Below, piece after piece: positions 63,701 through 64,000 of a stretch of 64,000 nucleotides of DNA. The notes beneath the pieces were generated by a model. That model saw nothing but the letters and a program-made list of their open reading frames with translations, was not told where the DNA came from and did no database searches. Each line of letters starts with the position of its first letter. Position 1 is the first letter of the stretch. This DNA comes from Alviniconcha marisindica (lineage: Eukaryota > Mollusca > Gastropoda > Provannidae), in assembly GCA_018857735.1 (NCBI GenBank), contig JABMCL010003296.1:101001-165000 (forward strand). The letters run 5' to 3'. Made by a program: the position numbers and the translations under genes.

Positions 63701-64000
63701 TCATGACATTTTTATTATTATTATTATTATTTTAACCTCGTCATCGTCGTGCAGCAAAACTCGTTGTTTTTGATCTGTCTATCTCCACAGATGACAAGCA
63801 AAAAGTCTTAAACTTTTCTCGTTAACGAAACACCTAAAATACAACAAAGCTGTAATGATGATTAGGGGATTGGGAGGGGTGGAATTAAAGGTAGGCAGTA
63901 ACATAATGATTTTCTTTCTTTGTATATATTGCCGCTTCCCATCCGGCGCATGTACTTTATTTGTTATAAAAAATAAAATAAAATTTGTGTGAGTGTATAT

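Overview
This is animal nuclear DNA. It has spliced genes with GT-AG introns, long CA/CT microsatellites, minisatellites, tRNA-derived SINEs and non-LTR retrotransposon debris. The gene family, the style of repeats and the abundance of TGACCTTGACCTT repeats fit a lophotrochozoan, most likely a marine mollusc and perhaps a gastropod. The species cannot be fixed from sequence alone.

Positions 1-49,200 are occupied by one plus-strand gene whose 5' end (signal peptide, promoter) lies upstream of the window. I could place 39 exons with matching phases, about 6.6 kb of coding sequence or roughly 2,200 residues, ending at a stop codon at 48,927-48,929 and a polyA signal at 49,179. Domain order is NIDO (1,010-3,517), AMOP (4,366-7,793), VWD (8,721-10,224), a MUC4/mesh-type linker (11,313-11,567), a cadherin-like domain (12,938-14,690), about 29 EGF-like repeats (14,690-38,031), SEA (38,956-41,632), a short Cys-rich stalk, one transmembrane helix (46,074-46,212) and a short cytoplasmic tail. 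This is the architecture of MUC4/mesh/'mucin-like' transmembrane proteins: a large adhesive, probably apical or junctional, cell-surface protein.

The EGF exons are nearly all phase 1-1 and therefore modular. Between 29.4 and 37.3 kb one EGF exon has been multiplied to nine near-identical copies. Seven keep good splice sites and two have lost the acceptor AG. A non-LTR retrotransposon fragment sits inside this array.

The most striking feature is that many intronic minisatellites are not random. They are tandem copies of the adjacent exon-intron junction itself (acceptor plus first exon bases, or last exon bases plus donor), giving arrays of decoy splice sites. I see this at about ten junctions (before 1,010, 4,366, 7,547, 11,313 and 43,933; after 8,963, 11,567, 19,383, 21,357 and 38,031).

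Positions 49.2-64 kb contain no convincing gene. They hold SINEs, microsatellites, a 2 kb GAGA/CAGA simple-repeat block (54.2-56.2 kb), a 3.5 kb 44/50-bp satellite (56.66-60.19 kb), a 19/13-bp minisatellite (60.3-60.78 kb), two inverted SINE copies and fragments of at least two non-LTR retrotransposons.
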